Shown here one piece after another: positions 52,192 to 61,649 of a DNA stretch of 64,000 nt. Source of the stretch: Phycisphaerales bacterium (GTDB lineage: Bacteria; Planctomycetota; Phycisphaerae; Phycisphaerales; SM1A02); assembly GCA_029260575.1 (NCBI GenBank), contig JAJDDB010000034.1, positions 1 to 64,000 of the forward strand. Direction: 5' to 3'. Position numbers and translations under genes: made by a program. The first letter of the stretch is position 1. Every line of letters begins with the position of its first letter. The notes beneath the pieces were generated by a model that was not told the DNA's origin, made no database searches, and worked only from the letters and a program-made list of their open reading frames with translations.

Positions 52192-52361
52192 ACACCAGCT
52201 TGCGGACAATCATATCCACCATCACTTGCCGCCGTACAGAGGCAGGAACGCTGCTTCCGGCGATTCCAACCAAGCCGCGGGTAGAGTTTCTTGGAAAACT
52301 TTGCGATTCGAGGAATGGTCGCGGATGCCATAGAGTTGTACATGCAACACAAGGAACTTCA

Positions 52362-52826
52362 ATGCCGCGTAAAACTACAAAACCCGAGTCCGGACCCGCC
52401 GATGAGGTCATCAACGAATGCCTCTCCGGCAGGATTCGGCTGCTGCATCGAACCATCACCGGCATCTACGACGATGCTCTTCGGCCGATCGGCCTCACCG
52501 CAGGGCAACTGACACTGCTCAGCTTCATTGACAGGCTTGGCCCCATCGCGCCGGGGACACTGGCAAAACGATTGCGGATGGAGAAGTCCACAGTCAGCCG
52601 AAACCTGGCTCGCATGCAGCGAAACGGCTGGATCACTATTGATGCAGGCGGAGCCGGCCATACGCAGATTGTCGAGATTGCCCGAAAGGGCCGCACCGTG
52701 CTGACCAAGGCAATGCCGCACTGGCGCGCCGCCCAGGTGGATGCGACACGTCTGCTCGGTGCCGGCGGCGCGGCTTCGGTTGTCAAAGCGTTCAAGAGCG
52801 TTCGTTCAAAGCAGGTGCAGGACTGA
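52362..52826 (+). CDS. MarR-family transcriptional regulator
   Basis: 154 aa from the ATG at 52362, AAGGAA 5 bp ahead. Winged helix: L-T-A-G-Q-L-T-L-L-S-F-I-D-R-L-G-P-I-A-P-G-T-L-A-K-R-L-R-M-E-K-S-T-V-S-R-N-L-A-R-M, then wing G-W-I-T-I-D-A-G-G-A-G-H-T-Q. It starts an operon with the NmrA-type gene 51 bp behind, whose expression it may control. No operator was identified. Confidence 0.9.
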   Translation: MPRKTTKPESGPADEVINECLSGRIRLLHRTITGIYDDALRPIGLTAGQLTLLSFIDRLGPIAPGTLAKRLRMEKSTVSRNLARMQRNGWITIDAGGAGHTQIVEIARKGRTVLTKAMPHWRAAQVDATRLLGAGGAASVVKAFKSVRSKQVQD

Positions 52827-52877
52827 CGCTCTTATTTGGATTATGAGTTGTATAGGCAACTTACAAAGGAGTTTGCC

Positions 52878-53783
52878 ATGACAAAGCCACATATTCTCGT
52901 AACCGGAGCAACAGGAAAGACCGGTGCTGCAACCATCGAACAACTGCTCGCGCTCGGCTATCCCGTGCGAGCATTGGCCCGCGTGCATGATGAACGGTCG
53001 AAGCGACTCGAAGCGCTCGGCGCGGAAGTCGTGCTCGGCGATTTTCACGACATTGCCTCGATTCGACGCGCGCTCAAAGGCGTTAAGCGCGCGTACTTCT
53101 GTTACCCGCCGCAAGGCAAGCATCTTGTTGACGCCACCGCGATCTTCGCCATAGCTGCACGCGATGAGGGTGTCGAAGCGATCGTCAATATGTCGCAGAT
53201 CACTGTTCGTGAAGATGCGCCGAGTCCGCTCACGCGTCAGCACTGGCAGGGCGAGCATGTTCTGGACTTCTCGGGTATCAACGTCACGCATGTTCGGCCG
53301 ACATTCTTTGCGGAGAATCTCGTTATGTTCGGCGCAGCAACAATTGCTGTCGAGGGAAAGCTGTATCTGCCCTTCGGCGATGAGCAGCACGCACCGGTGT
53401 CCGCTTCCGACATCGCGCGAGTTGTCACCGCCATTCTCGACAACCCTGATGCGCATGCCGGTCAGCGTTATGTCCTTACCGGCCCGGAGAAATTCACTCT
53501 TGCGGAGATCACCGATGAATTGAGCGCTGTTCTCGGCAAGCCGGTCGAATACATTGATCTTCCCATCGACGCGTGGGGCGATGTACTGCGCACCGTAGAT
53601 GGCATGTCCGAGTCGCTGGTCACACATCTGAAATTTGTAGCAGGCGACTACCACAATGGTGTCTTTAACGCCGCCAACAACACTGTTGAACGCATCACCG
53701 GCCGGCCCGCGCAAACACTTGCCGAATTCATTACAGAGTTTCGATCTGCGTTTGCAAGCTCAGCAACTCCAGCGGCAGCATAG
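52878..53783 (+). CDS. NmrA-family NAD(P)-binding protein
   Basis: 301 aa from the ATG at 52878, AAAGGAG 6 bp ahead. Atypical short-chain dehydrogenase fold: I-L-V-T-G-A-T-G-K-T-G at the N-terminus, D-F-H-D-I-A-S-I-R-R-A-L, R-P-T-F-F-A-E-N and S-A-S-D-I-A-R-V-V-T-A-I-L. The relatives include NmrA redox sensors and quinone oxidoreductases of the QorB type. Controlled presumably by the MarR regulator ahead of it. Confidence 0.88.
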   Translation: MTKPHILVTGATGKTGAATIEQLLALGYPVRALARVHDERSKRLEALGAEVVLGDFHDIASIRRALKGVKRAYFCYPPQGKHLVDATAIFAIAARDEGVEAIVNMSQITVREDAPSPLTRQHWQGEHVLDFSGINVTHVRPTFFAENLVMFGAATIAVEGKLYLPFGDEQHAPVSASDIARVVTAILDNPDAHAGQRYVLTGPEKFTLAEITDELSAVLGKPVEYIDLPIDAWGDVLRTVDGMSESLVTHLKFVAGDYHNGVFNAANNTVERITGRPAQTLAEFITEFRSAFASSATPAAA

Positions 53784-53995
53784 TGTCGGGCGCAGCACTA
53801 TTCGCCGTTTCCAATGATTGCCGGTGACGCCAGCAGGGTTCGATCCGAATCTGACTCGGAGTTGCTGAAATTGAATGTCATAGCTTCCCGGGCTGAAGCG
53901 CCGACGGCGCTCAGCTCGGGTGCTGTGTTCTGCACTGCGTTGAGAATCGACTTCGCGGGGTGGCCGAAGATGCTGGACTTCGATACAACGGTGCA

Positions 53996-54925
53996 ATGTC
54001 TGGCAGCAGCGCCAACACACCCTGGCCGGTGCGAATCGGTCGGGCGATCATCCCCGCTGGAATCCGCCGTGCGATCGGGAGCGGCATCGGCGGCGCTGGT
54101 TGGTCCGCCCGCGATGTGTATTGGATGCTGATGACCGATCGTCTGCGTCGTCGTTGGGTTGAGCGTCGCCTGTACATCGCTCCGTACTCCTGGCTGTTTG
54201 TCGTCGGCGCGACCAACAGCGGCACAACTGTCCTGACACGTCTGCTGGAACGGCATCCACAGATCCGCGGCTTGTCGAAGGAAGGTCAGTTTCTCAGTCT
54301 GGCGCTGCCTCGACCCGAAGACGAAGGCCACGGCAGGCTGTGGGCGCTGCAACCGGAGTTGTACCGGTGGACGGAAGCTGATGATCCATCGCCCACGCTG
54401 CGATGCAAGTACGACTGGTCGTGGCATTACGATCGCCGACCGGGCATTCTTCTGGAGAAATCGCCACCTAACCTGCTGCGCATGCGCTGGCTGCAGGAGA
54501 ATTTTGCCCCCGCGCGATTTCTCGTGATAATCCGCAACCCGTATGCCGTGTGCGAGGGGATATGTCGGCGTCGGCCGGATTGCACGATCGAGCAGGCAGC
54601 CCGGCAATGGGTTGCTGCACATGAAATCATGTTTGAGGATCTGCCGAAGATTACGAATGTGTTGCGCGTTTCGTATGAACAGATCTGCGATCAGCCACTT
54701 GCAACGTTGGAGTCCATTCGGACGTTTCTCGAGCTCAAGCAGCCGTTCGAAAGATCGACACTCGAAGAAGGCTTCAAGTTTCGGCACGGCGACTACGAGC
54801 GGGCGACCCTGACCAACTACAATCAACAGGCAATTGATCGGCTGGCCGAGTCAGACATCGCGTCAATCTCGCAAATTGCTGGCCCAATGATGCAGCGATT
54901 GGAGTACACGCCGATTTCGATTTGA
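53996..54925 (+). CDS. Sulfotransferase, tandem copy 1
   Basis: 309 aa from the ATG at 53996; a GTG at 53960 is an alternative. PAPS 5'-phosphate loop G-A-T-N-S-G-T-T-V-L-T-R-L-L at ~75-90 and the 3'-phosphate region F-L-V-I-I-R-N-P-Y-A-V-C-E-G. In-family pair E-K-S-P-P-N-L-L-R-M-R-W-L-Q-E-N-F. Transfers sulfate from PAPS to a glycan or lipid acceptor, unknown. First of three related genes in tandem. Confidence 0.85.
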   Translation: MSGSSANTPWPVRIGRAIIPAGIRRAIGSGIGGAGWSARDVYWMLMTDRLRRRWVERRLYIAPYSWLFVVGATNSGTTVLTRLLERHPQIRGLSKEGQFLSLALPRPEDEGHGRLWALQPELYRWTEADDPSPTLRCKYDWSWHYDRRPGILLEKSPPNLLRMRWLQENFAPARFLVIIRNPYAVCEGICRRRPDCTIEQAARQWVAAHEIMFEDLPKITNVLRVSYEQICDQPLATLESIRTFLELKQPFERSTLEEGFKFRHGDYERATLTNYNQQAIDRLAESDIASISQIAGPMMQRLEYTPISI

Positions 54926-54966
54926 ATTCACCGGTCCGCCGATGTTCGGGAGTGCCTCTGTCTGCC

Positions 54967-55926
54967 ATGACTACACCCAAAGAATCCAATTCGAAGCTGC
55001 GCCGCGCGTACCGCAAACATGCATCGTCCAAATTTCAGCGATGGGTCAATCGGAGAAGCATCGACATTCGATTGCTTCGCGCTGATGTTCGATGGAAGCT
55101 CTCTTCGCCGCGCGCTCGGCAGCAATGGTCACAGCGACGTTTGAATGTCGAATCAAGCGGTTGGTTGTTTGTACTCGGTGTCAGCAACAGCGGCACAACG
55201 TTATTTACACGGATGCTCGGGTTGCATCCGTTCATACGGGACTTGCACGGTGAAGGGCAGCGCATCACACGCGGCCTGCCACGACCACGTCATTTCGGAC
55301 TTGGACGGATATGGACCAGACAGCTTGACGCATTTCGATGGACCGAAGATCACGATCCAGAAGTTGCCGAGCGGTGTAAGTTTGATTGGGCATATCACGC
55401 GCCGCGCGGTGACGGATACCTTCTGGAAAAAAGTCCACCGAACACGATCCGTGCCCGTTGGCTGCAAGCGAATTTTCAGCCGTGTCGATTTATCGTGCTC
55501 ACGCGCAGCCCCTACGCGGTATGCGAAGGCATCTGCCGACGAAAACAATACGAAATTGCGGTCGCTGCGGAACACTGGAGCCGCGCGCACGAGATTCTGC
55601 ACAACGACATCCCACATCTTGGCAACGTCCTGCACTTGACCTACGAGCAACTGTGTCAGGACACGCTTGAAGTATTACGTGAGATTGAGGAATTCCTCGA
55701 TCTCACGCAGCCGTTTGATCAGGAATTACTTGCACATGAATTTCCGATTCACAACATAGATGACATCCCGACAATAATTCGGAACTTCAACGATCAAAGT
55801 ATTGCCCGATTGTCTGCCCAGGACATCGACACGATCACACACGAAGCTGGCGCAGCTATGATGAAGTTCGGATATGAACCGCTGAAGGCCGCCCAAGCAT
55901 CGGATTCGGCGTTGGCATCAAAATGA
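54967..55926 (+). CDS. Sulfotransferase, tandem copy 2
   Basis: 319 aa from the ATG at 54967; an in-frame TTG at 54922 would overlap the preceding gene. PAPS loop V-S-N-S-G-T-T-L-F-T-R-M-L-G-L-H-P, E-K-S-P-P-N-T-I-R-A-R-W-L-Q-A-N-F-Q-P-C-R-F and L-T-R-S-P-Y-A-V-C-E-G-I-C-R-R. Most similar to copy 3. No ribosome site seen; probably coupled to the gene ahead. Confidence 0.88.
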   Translation: MTTPKESNSKLRRAYRKHASSKFQRWVNRRSIDIRLLRADVRWKLSSPRARQQWSQRRLNVESSGWLFVLGVSNSGTTLFTRMLGLHPFIRDLHGEGQRITRGLPRPRHFGLGRIWTRQLDAFRWTEDHDPEVAERCKFDWAYHAPRGDGYLLEKSPPNTIRARWLQANFQPCRFIVLTRSPYAVCEGICRRKQYEIAVAAEHWSRAHEILHNDIPHLGNVLHLTYEQLCQDTLEVLREIEEFLDLTQPFDQELLAHEFPIHNIDDIPTIIRNFNDQSIARLSAQDIDTITHEAGAAMMKFGYEPLKAAQASDSALASK

Positions 55927-55927
55927 C

Positions 55928-56869
55928 ATGGCGTCCTTTCTTCCCGACGAATCTGTTTCAGGTGCCCGCCGGTCGTATCGACGGCTGGTGCCGCAGCCGC
56001 TCAAGAGTGTCGTACACGCAGTTGCGACACCTCTTGCACGATTGCGCAACGATCTGCGCTGGAAATTGATGTCGCCGCAACGAAGGCGCATGTGGATCGA
56101 TGCGCGGTTGAATCTGAAGGACAGCACCTGGCTATTTGTGCTTGGAGTCAACAACAGTGGCACGACTCTTCTGACACGAATCCTGGGTCTGCATCCGTAC
56201 ATTCGAGATCTGCACGCAGAAGGTCAACGGTTGACGCGCGCCTTGCCGAAGCCGATTGATTTCGACCTGCGGCGCATGTGGAGCCATCGGATCGACGCAT
56301 TCCGCTGGACCGAAGACGACGATCCAACGCCGGCCGCGCGGGCTATGTACGACTGGGCGCCGCACTTTGCGCGCGGAAGCGGTTACCTGTTGGAGAAAAG
56401 CCCGCCGAACACAGTACGCTCGCGCTGGTTGCAGGCGAATTTCCGGCCATGCAGATTTCTCGTTGTAACGCGGAATCCGTATGCCGTTGCCGAAGGCGTG
56501 CGCCGTCGTCGCAATTGCACACTCGAAGAAGCGGCTGAGCATTGGGCGCTGGCACATACTGCGCTGCACGAAGATTTTCCGTTGCTGCAGCACGCGCTGC
56601 ACATCACCTACGAACGTCTCTGTGATGACACACAGGCTGTATTGCGCGACATCGAATCGTTCCTGAACCTTCCGCAACCATTCGACATGCAGTTGCTCGA
56701 GCGCGAATTCGATGTGCACAACATGCAGGATACACCTGCGCTGATTCAGAATTTCAATGAACGCAGCATCGCGCGCCTGTCCCCAAGTGAAGTCGCAACA
56801 GTCACACGCAATGCAGGAATCGCGATGTCACAATGGGGCTACACGCCGGTCGCATCATCGGACGATTGA
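55928..56869 (+). CDS. Sulfotransferase, tandem copy 3
   Basis: 313 aa. ATG one base after the previous stop. PAPS loop V-N-N-S-G-T-T-L-L-T-R-I-L-G-L-H-P, E-K-S-P-P-N-T-V-R-S-R-W-L-Q-A-N-F-R-P-C-R-F and V-T-R-N-P-Y-A-V-A-E-G-V-R-R-R. Its last 31 bp overlap the 3' end of the convergent flippase gene. Confidence 0.88.
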   Translation: MASFLPDESVSGARRSYRRLVPQPLKSVVHAVATPLARLRNDLRWKLMSPQRRRMWIDARLNLKDSTWLFVLGVNNSGTTLLTRILGLHPYIRDLHAEGQRLTRALPKPIDFDLRRMWSHRIDAFRWTEDDDPTPAARAMYDWAPHFARGSGYLLEKSPPNTVRSRWLQANFRPCRFLVVTRNPYAVAEGVRRRRNCTLEEAAEHWALAHTALHEDFPLLQHALHITYERLCDDTQAVLRDIESFLNLPQPFDMQLLEREFDVHNMQDTPALIQNFNERSIARLSPSEVATVTRNAGIAMSQWGYTPVASSDD

Positions 56870-58392
56870 TTCTGCCTGTTCGTGTTGGTCTTCTTCGGCC
56901 CGATCATTTGAAACTCACTGCGGAGATGAAACATCTCGCGAATCATGGCAACACCGCCGGGCAAGGCAATCGTGCTCACGCCGTACAGACAACTGAACAG
57001 TGCCAGAGCTCCCACCAGTTGCGTTGCAGGATGCCAGTTGTCGCCCCATTTCAGCAGCGCCAGAAACGTTCCCACCGCTGCGATGAATGTTGCGACAGCC
57101 GGCCGCCACATGACCGTGCCCAGGTCACGCCAGCGCACGAACGTGCCGCTGAAGCAGTACGACACAGAGGCGGGCCAGAGCACAACCCGCGCTGCGCTGT
57201 AACCCACCGCAACTCCGATCGCGCCCCACTGCAAGCCGAACAGAATTGCGCACACAGTCACAATGGATTCGAAAATCGTCCAGCGCATGAGTCGATCGCC
57301 GCGCCCCAGCGAGAAGTACACCCAGCTCAAAACTGGACCAAACGCTGCAACAAGAGCACCCGGCGCAAAAGCGCGGATGATCGGCACTGACCCACCCCAT
57401 TTTGGCCCCAGCAATGTCAGCGCCAAAGATTCAGCCGCAACGAACGACAGCGCTACAGCGGGCAACAGCAGTATCGATGTCAGTTGTGCTGCCTGTCGAA
57501 AGAAGAATCGATACCGTCCCGGGTCATCCTGAATGCGGCTCAGCGACGGCACTGTGATGCTGCGCAGCGCGCCGTGAAAACGGTTGATGGGAATGATCAA
57601 TACGAAGAACGCGCGCGTGTAATATCCAAGCGCCGTGCTGTCAACGAACTTACCGATGAGAATCCGATCGAGCCGATCGACGATGGATTGCACGAACGCG
57701 CTTGTTGTGATCTGTCCGCCGAAGATGAGCATGCTGCGGATCCCGGCCCCACGTCTGGGCAGCGCAGGGAGCCATCGGCAGGCAACGACTGTTCCGACGA
57801 GCCGCACTACAAGCGTGGTGAGATTGAGAACGACCAATGACCAGTATTCCGCGCCGGCAATGGCTGCTGCAATCGCCGCAGCGACCGCAATCACTTCGCT
57901 GAGCAGATCGACAATGCCGATGCTACGGAAACGCATCTGCCTGCGAAGCAGCGCGCCGTGCTGCACAGTTAAACCGGTGACGAAAAACGACAGTGACAGC
58001 GCGAGTGTGATCGACACAACTCGCCCGTCATCGTAGAACCAATGCAGCGCCGGCGCAAGAGCTGCAAAGGCAATCGTCATCAACAGTCCGAACACGGCGT
58101 TGATCCAAAAGAGGTTGCTGACTTGCTGGTGATTGATCGATGCACGCTGTACGGTCGGTGCGCCGAGGCCAACGGTTCTGACGCGATCAAACAGCGCGGT
58201 GATCGCGGCAATCATTGCGACAAGTCCGAAGTCTTCCGGGTCGAGCAATCGTCCAAGTGCTGCTGCAGATGCGATCCCGATGAATATCCGGCCGGCATTG
58301 GCGGAGAACATGATCGCTGCGCCGCGCACCGAGCGCCCGCGCAGATCCTCTGTAAGGTGATCTGCGGAGAAATGATCGGCCGATTTGCTCAT
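56839..58392 (-). CDS. Polysaccharide/lipopolysaccharide flippase (Wzx/MATE-type)
   Basis: 517 aa, about 12-14 membrane segments. N-terminal signature of oligosaccharide flippases: A-L-G-R-L-L-D-P-E-D-F-G-L-V-A-M-I-A-A-I-T-A-L-F and later I-F-G-G-Q-I-T-T-S-A-F-V-Q-S-I-V-D-R-L-D-R-I-L-I-G-K. Moves undecaprenyl-linked glycan across the inner membrane. Overlaps by ATGA the sulfotransferase-2 gene ahead of it. Confidence 0.88.
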   Translation of the reverse strand: MSKSADHFSADHLTEDLRGRSVRGAAIMFSANAGRIFIGIASAAALGRLLDPEDFGLVAMIAAITALFDRVRTVGLGAPTVQRASINHQQVSNLFWINAVFGLLMTIAFAALAPALHWFYDDGRVVSITLALSLSFFVTGLTVQHGALLRRQMRFRSIGIVDLLSEVIAVAAAIAAAIAGAEYWSLVVLNLTTLVVRLVGTVVACRWLPALPRRGAGIRSMLIFGGQITTSAFVQSIVDRLDRILIGKFVDSTALGYYTRAFFVLIIPINRFHGALRSITVPSLSRIQDDPGRYRFFFRQAAQLTSILLLPAVALSFVAAESLALTLLGPKWGGSVPIIRAFAPGALVAAFGPVLSWVYFSLGRGDRLMRWTIFESIVTVCAILFGLQWGAIGVAVGYSAARVVLWPASVSYCFSGTFVRWRDLGTVMWRPAVATFIAAVGTFLALLKWGDNWHPATQLVGALALFSCLYGVSTIALPGGVAMIREMFHLRSEFQMIGPKKTNTNRQNQSSDDATGV

Positions 58393-59159
58393 GCGTGGTC
58401 GTGCGGCGCACGTGCTGAATCATGCGGCGCGTCTGCTTCATATTCGAACAATTCGATGTCGGTTCGATAGATATCGGCCACAATTGCAGCGGTCTCCGGC
58501 GAATACAGATCTTCACACTGTCCACGATCATCGCCTCGATTCGAGTGCGGCAGGGTCTCGGCTCCGATGCCCAGCCGCGCGCGGACAACGGCATAGTCGT
58601 CGGCCAGTTGCTCGAAACGGCCGATGAAATCGACACCGATCTGCCCGGGCTGATCCTGCACGAACCAGTACTGCGGCCAGAAGTGCTGGCGACTCCAGAT
58701 GGATTTTCGATTCAACCACTGTCGAACAAATGCATCGAACGAATCGATGTTCGCAAGATGTTGCGCAGCCCAGCGAGCGTCATACGCATTTCGACCGCCG
58801 GCTTTAAGGAATCGATACGCACTCGCAAGGCGATCCCACGGATTGCGTACGAACGCAAACGTGAATGCGTCACCAAGCGTCGCTGAATCAAGCACCAACT
58901 GATAGTCGCGCAGCGTTCGGTGTCCGCCGGTCTTGCTGCCAAAGAGCGCTTCAGCCACTGAGATGCCGCCGGTTTTCGGGATGTGAATGAACACACAACC
59001 GTGCTGGACGAGATTGGATTGCGCCTGCGCGCCTGACTGACTACAGAGTTCGCGCATCTGCTTCGTGCGCGATCTGTATACATTGCGGCGCACCCAACGG
59101 CGCAGGCTGAAGGGAAGGTGCTGCAGCGCATCATCGATTTGTGCTGCCGCCAGGTTCAT
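58389..59159 (-). CDS. Sulfotransferase of the Sulfotransfer_2 type
   Basis: 256 aa from the ATG at 59159; an ATG at 59210 would overlap the preceding gene by 38 bp. PAPS loop F-I-H-I-P-K-T-G-G-I-S-V and V-R-N-P-W-D-R-L-A-S-A-Y-R-F. The pattern resembles the carbohydrate sulfotransferase family (HNK-1 and chondroitin type), different from the three tandem copies nearby. It acts with the flippase and glycosyltransferase of its operon. Confidence 0.88.
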   Translation of the reverse strand: MNLAAAQIDDALQHLPFSLRRWVRRNVYRSRTKQMRELCSQSGAQAQSNLVQHGCVFIHIPKTGGISVAEALFGSKTGGHRTLRDYQLVLDSATLGDAFTFAFVRNPWDRLASAYRFLKAGGRNAYDARWAAQHLANIDSFDAFVRQWLNRKSIWSRQHFWPQYWFVQDQPGQIGVDFIGRFEQLADDYAVVRARLGIGAETLPHSNRGDDRGQCEDLYSPETAAIVADIYRTDIELFEYEADAPHDSARAPHDHA

Positions 59160-59172
59160 CGCGTTGGTATCG

Positions 59173-60225
59173 TCATCCTTGCATTGCAGGCAGGACATGT
59201 TTGTCCGCAAGCTTCCGCAGTGTGCTTGAGAGCGTCGCCTGAGCAGCCCTGCTGCGGCGCAGCATTGACAAAGCGGTTTTTAGTTTTCCCCGCCGCAGCG
59301 CAACACGACGTGCCCAGAGGCGGGATTTTTGTCGCAGTTGATGCGTGTATTGATCCAGTCCATCGTACAGCGATGCAGCGTCTTTGATCGGATTACGAAA
59401 CAGGTTTACCGCATGAAAGAGGCTGACTATTTCAAGCGTCACCTGCCCGCCGACGATCTGCATCCACCTTCCGTTGAATGATTCTGGAAGGGTGATGACG
59501 TCCAGATTTCCGTCGTGCTGTAACTGTCGAAGCGAGGTTGCAAGTGCGGTCATATCGCTGAGAACCACATCAACCCACAGAGGATCATCCCGGTTGAACA
59601 GTTCGCTGATGCGGTTCCAGTGTTCGATCCACAGCTGCGGCAGTGGGGCGTCAAACGGAACGAAGAACAGTCCGCCGTTGTAGAGCGGCCACATGTTCGC
59701 TGCGAATGCGTTTTCTGAGCCGTAGCGTTTGCCGCCGAGCGGAATTCCTGCTGCTGCAAACGTGCTGGGCATTTTGCTATTCGGTTCCGGCAAGCCAAGT
59801 GCTTGGTCAATCTTCACCCAATACGATTCAGGAACCCGAGGTAGTCCAGCTGGGCAACCGCCACCGCGCCCGATGAATTGCGCCAGCGCGCCCGGCGATG
59901 ACAGGCAAAGCATATCCGCATCGAGATACAGCAACTGACTTGTTTGGGCATCGATATCCCACGCACAAAGCTTGTTGCCGAATCGACCAAGTTGATCTTC
60001 CTTTGATTTGTGTATGGAAACTCGCCCACCACATTGTTCCGCCAGTCGGCGAACGCTTGTCGGCGGTTCACCGATGCACGCAATGTGGACCGGCCAGTCA
60101 CGTGCATCGCCAGCGTGTTCAATCCACGAGGCAAGAAAGAAAAGCGTCTGCGGTTCGAATCGGCCGACACGCGTCGCATCACGAAAGTCAGGGACAATGA
60201 CAGTGTCAAAAGCCGGTTCAGACAT
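59173..60225 (-). CDS. Nucleotide-diphospho-sugar glycosyltransferase
   Basis: 350 aa from the ATG at 60225. GT-A fold: V-I-V-P-D-F-R-D, the metal-binding D-x-D in L-L-Y-L-D-A-D-M-L-C-L and F-N-G-R-W-M-Q-I near the acceptor end. It resembles GT8-type or related galactosyltransferases, family uncertain. First gene of an operon with the sulfotransferase and flippase. Confidence 0.75.
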   Translation of the reverse strand: MSEPAFDTVIVPDFRDATRVGRFEPQTLFFLASWIEHAGDARDWPVHIACIGEPPTSVRRLAEQCGGRVSIHKSKEDQLGRFGNKLCAWDIDAQTSQLLYLDADMLCLSSPGALAQFIGRGGGCPAGLPRVPESYWVKIDQALGLPEPNSKMPSTFAAAGIPLGGKRYGSENAFAANMWPLYNGGLFFVPFDAPLPQLWIEHWNRISELFNRDDPLWVDVVLSDMTALATSLRQLQHDGNLDVITLPESFNGRWMQIVGGQVTLEIVSLFHAVNLFRNPIKDAASLYDGLDQYTHQLRQKSRLWARRVALRRGKLKTALSMLRRSRAAQATLSSTLRKLADKHVLPAMQG

Positions 60226-60253
60226 GCAAATAGTGTACGGGGTGCAGCGCACA

Positions 60254-60287
60254 ATGAAGCCCGGCCGCATGGGCGACCGGGCTTCAT
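60254..60287 (-). terminator. Hairpin between the beta-helix gene and the glycosyltransferase
   Basis: 11-bp perfect stem ATGAAGCCCGG / CCGGGCTTCAT (60254-60264 with 60277-60287). It lacks a T-tract, so it may be an attenuator or a Rho-linked stop rather than an intrinsic terminator. Confidence 0.4.
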
Positions 60288-60311
60288 GGATCGGAGGGTG
60301 AGATCCATTCG

Positions 60312-61649
60312 TCAGGGCTGACACGCACCCCATGATTCAAGAAGGTTGATCAAGTCGAAGACATCAATAACACCATTGTCATCCGCATCGCCGGGACAGC
60401 CGTCGCACAGACCCCACATGGAGAGCAGGTCAAGAAGGTCATGCACGTCAACGACTTCATTGCCGTCTACATCCGAAGGGCAGCCGACCGGATCGTCTGG
60501 TGCCTGCCCCTGGAATTCGAAAGCGCCAAGATCGATTCCATCGCCCTGGATTCGGGAAAGGAAGCTGCGATCGACGGGCAGGGGTTCGATGAAGTCGAAG
60601 TCCAGATCGAGATCAGCAAAGTCGTTGGGCAGCACCAGGGAATCGCCGCGATCAAGGCACGGAGATTCAGCAGTGAGTTGAAAATCACCGCCGTCGGAAT
60701 CGCGAAACTTCGGATCGTCCGACATGTTTCCGACACCGGCCCAGGAGAAGTCAATATTCGATCGATTGATGAGGATTGTCGCGCCGCCCGTTCCGTACAC
60801 CGGATAGTCATACGGACTGACGTTGTCCCAGAGAATGCTGTTGGCGACCGTCACGACGGTATCGCCGAACTTTCCGTGAATGACAGCGGTGTAATCACGG
60901 GCGACGTTTCGTGCGAACGTGCAGTTTACAAACGACGGCCCGCCGTGGTTTGCTTCAACAGCGCCGCCGATATGCGCTTCATTGGCAATGAACTCATTAT
61001 TGACAAACAGCGGGAATCCACCGTTTGTCATGATGCCGCCACCGTGACCGCTACCCGATGCCAAATTGCGACGGAATTCACAACTCACAATCTGCGGACT
61101 GCAGGATGAGGAGTAAATTGCACCACCGCCGTTGTCATTGCCCGCCCCGGTAGACTCATTGTCAAGAAACGAACAATCAACAATTCTGGGATAAGAGGCA
61201 AGCAGATACATCCCGCCGCCGTTGCTGGCACGATTGTTGCGAATGATGCAGTCCTGAATCGTCGGACTCGCTCCGAACATTCGAAACCCGCCGCCGACGG
61301 TTTCGTTTCCGCCCGGCGTTCCCGTGCCGCCGGTGATTGTGAATCCCTTGATGAGGGTGTCACGCTGCTCGCCGGAATCGAGCACGATAACGCTGCTGGG
61401 GACGACAGTAGACGTCAGCGTCGTTTCTTCCGGGCCGTCAACACTTTGGAGTGTGATCGCCCTTCCACGGAAGTTAAGGCTCCCGTCGTAGTCGCCTGCT
61501 TCGACATAAATGATGTCGCCGTCGTTTGCAGCATCGATCACGGGCTGGATCGGTTGCCCGCCAGATACGGTGTGCTCATCTGCGAGCACCGCCGGCGTTA
61601 CCGTACCTATACATGTTGCAAGAAAAAGAGCACTTGTGCGCCTGTTCAT
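60312..61649 (-). CDS. Secreted right-handed beta-helix protein with dockerin-like tail
   Basis: 445 aa, GGAGGG upstream of the ATG. Signal peptide ends V-L-A-D. The body repeats strand motifs of pectate-lyase-type beta-helices (I-Q-D-C-I-I-R-N-N-R-A-S-N-G-G-G-M-Y, I-V-D-C-S-F-L-D-N, F-V-N-N-E-F-I-A-N) and resembles the polymorphic outer-membrane-protein type. The tail has two dockerin-like units D-V-D-G-N-E-V-V-D-V-H-D-L-L-D-L-L and D-A-D-D-N-G-V-I-D-V-F-D-L-I-N-L-L, both with a proper calcium loop. It may bind polysaccharide or be an adhesin. Confidence 0.82.
   Translation of the reverse strand: MNRRTSALFLATCIGTVTPAVLADEHTVSGGQPIQPVIDAANDGDIIYVEAGDYDGSLNFRGRAITLQSVDGPEETTLTSTVVPSSVIVLDSGEQRDTLIKGFTITGGTGTPGGNETVGGGFRMFGASPTIQDCIIRNNRASNGGGMYLLASYPRIVDCSFLDNESTGAGNDNGGGAIYSSSCSPQIVSCEFRRNLASGSGHGGGIMTNGGFPLFVNNEFIANEAHIGGAVEANHGGPSFVNCTFARNVARDYTAVIHGKFGDTVVTVANSILWDNVSPYDYPVYGTGGATILINRSNIDFSWAGVGNMSDDPKFRDSDGGDFQLTAESPCLDRGDSLVLPNDFADLDLDFDFIEPLPVDRSFLSRIQGDGIDLGAFEFQGQAPDDPVGCPSDVDGNEVVDVHDLLDLLSMWGLCDGCPGDADDNGVIDVFDLINLLESWGACQP

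Noticed and set aside
53836-53870. GGTTCGATCC motif resembling a tRNA T-arm
   Set aside because: No acceptor, D or anticodon arms can be drawn around it.
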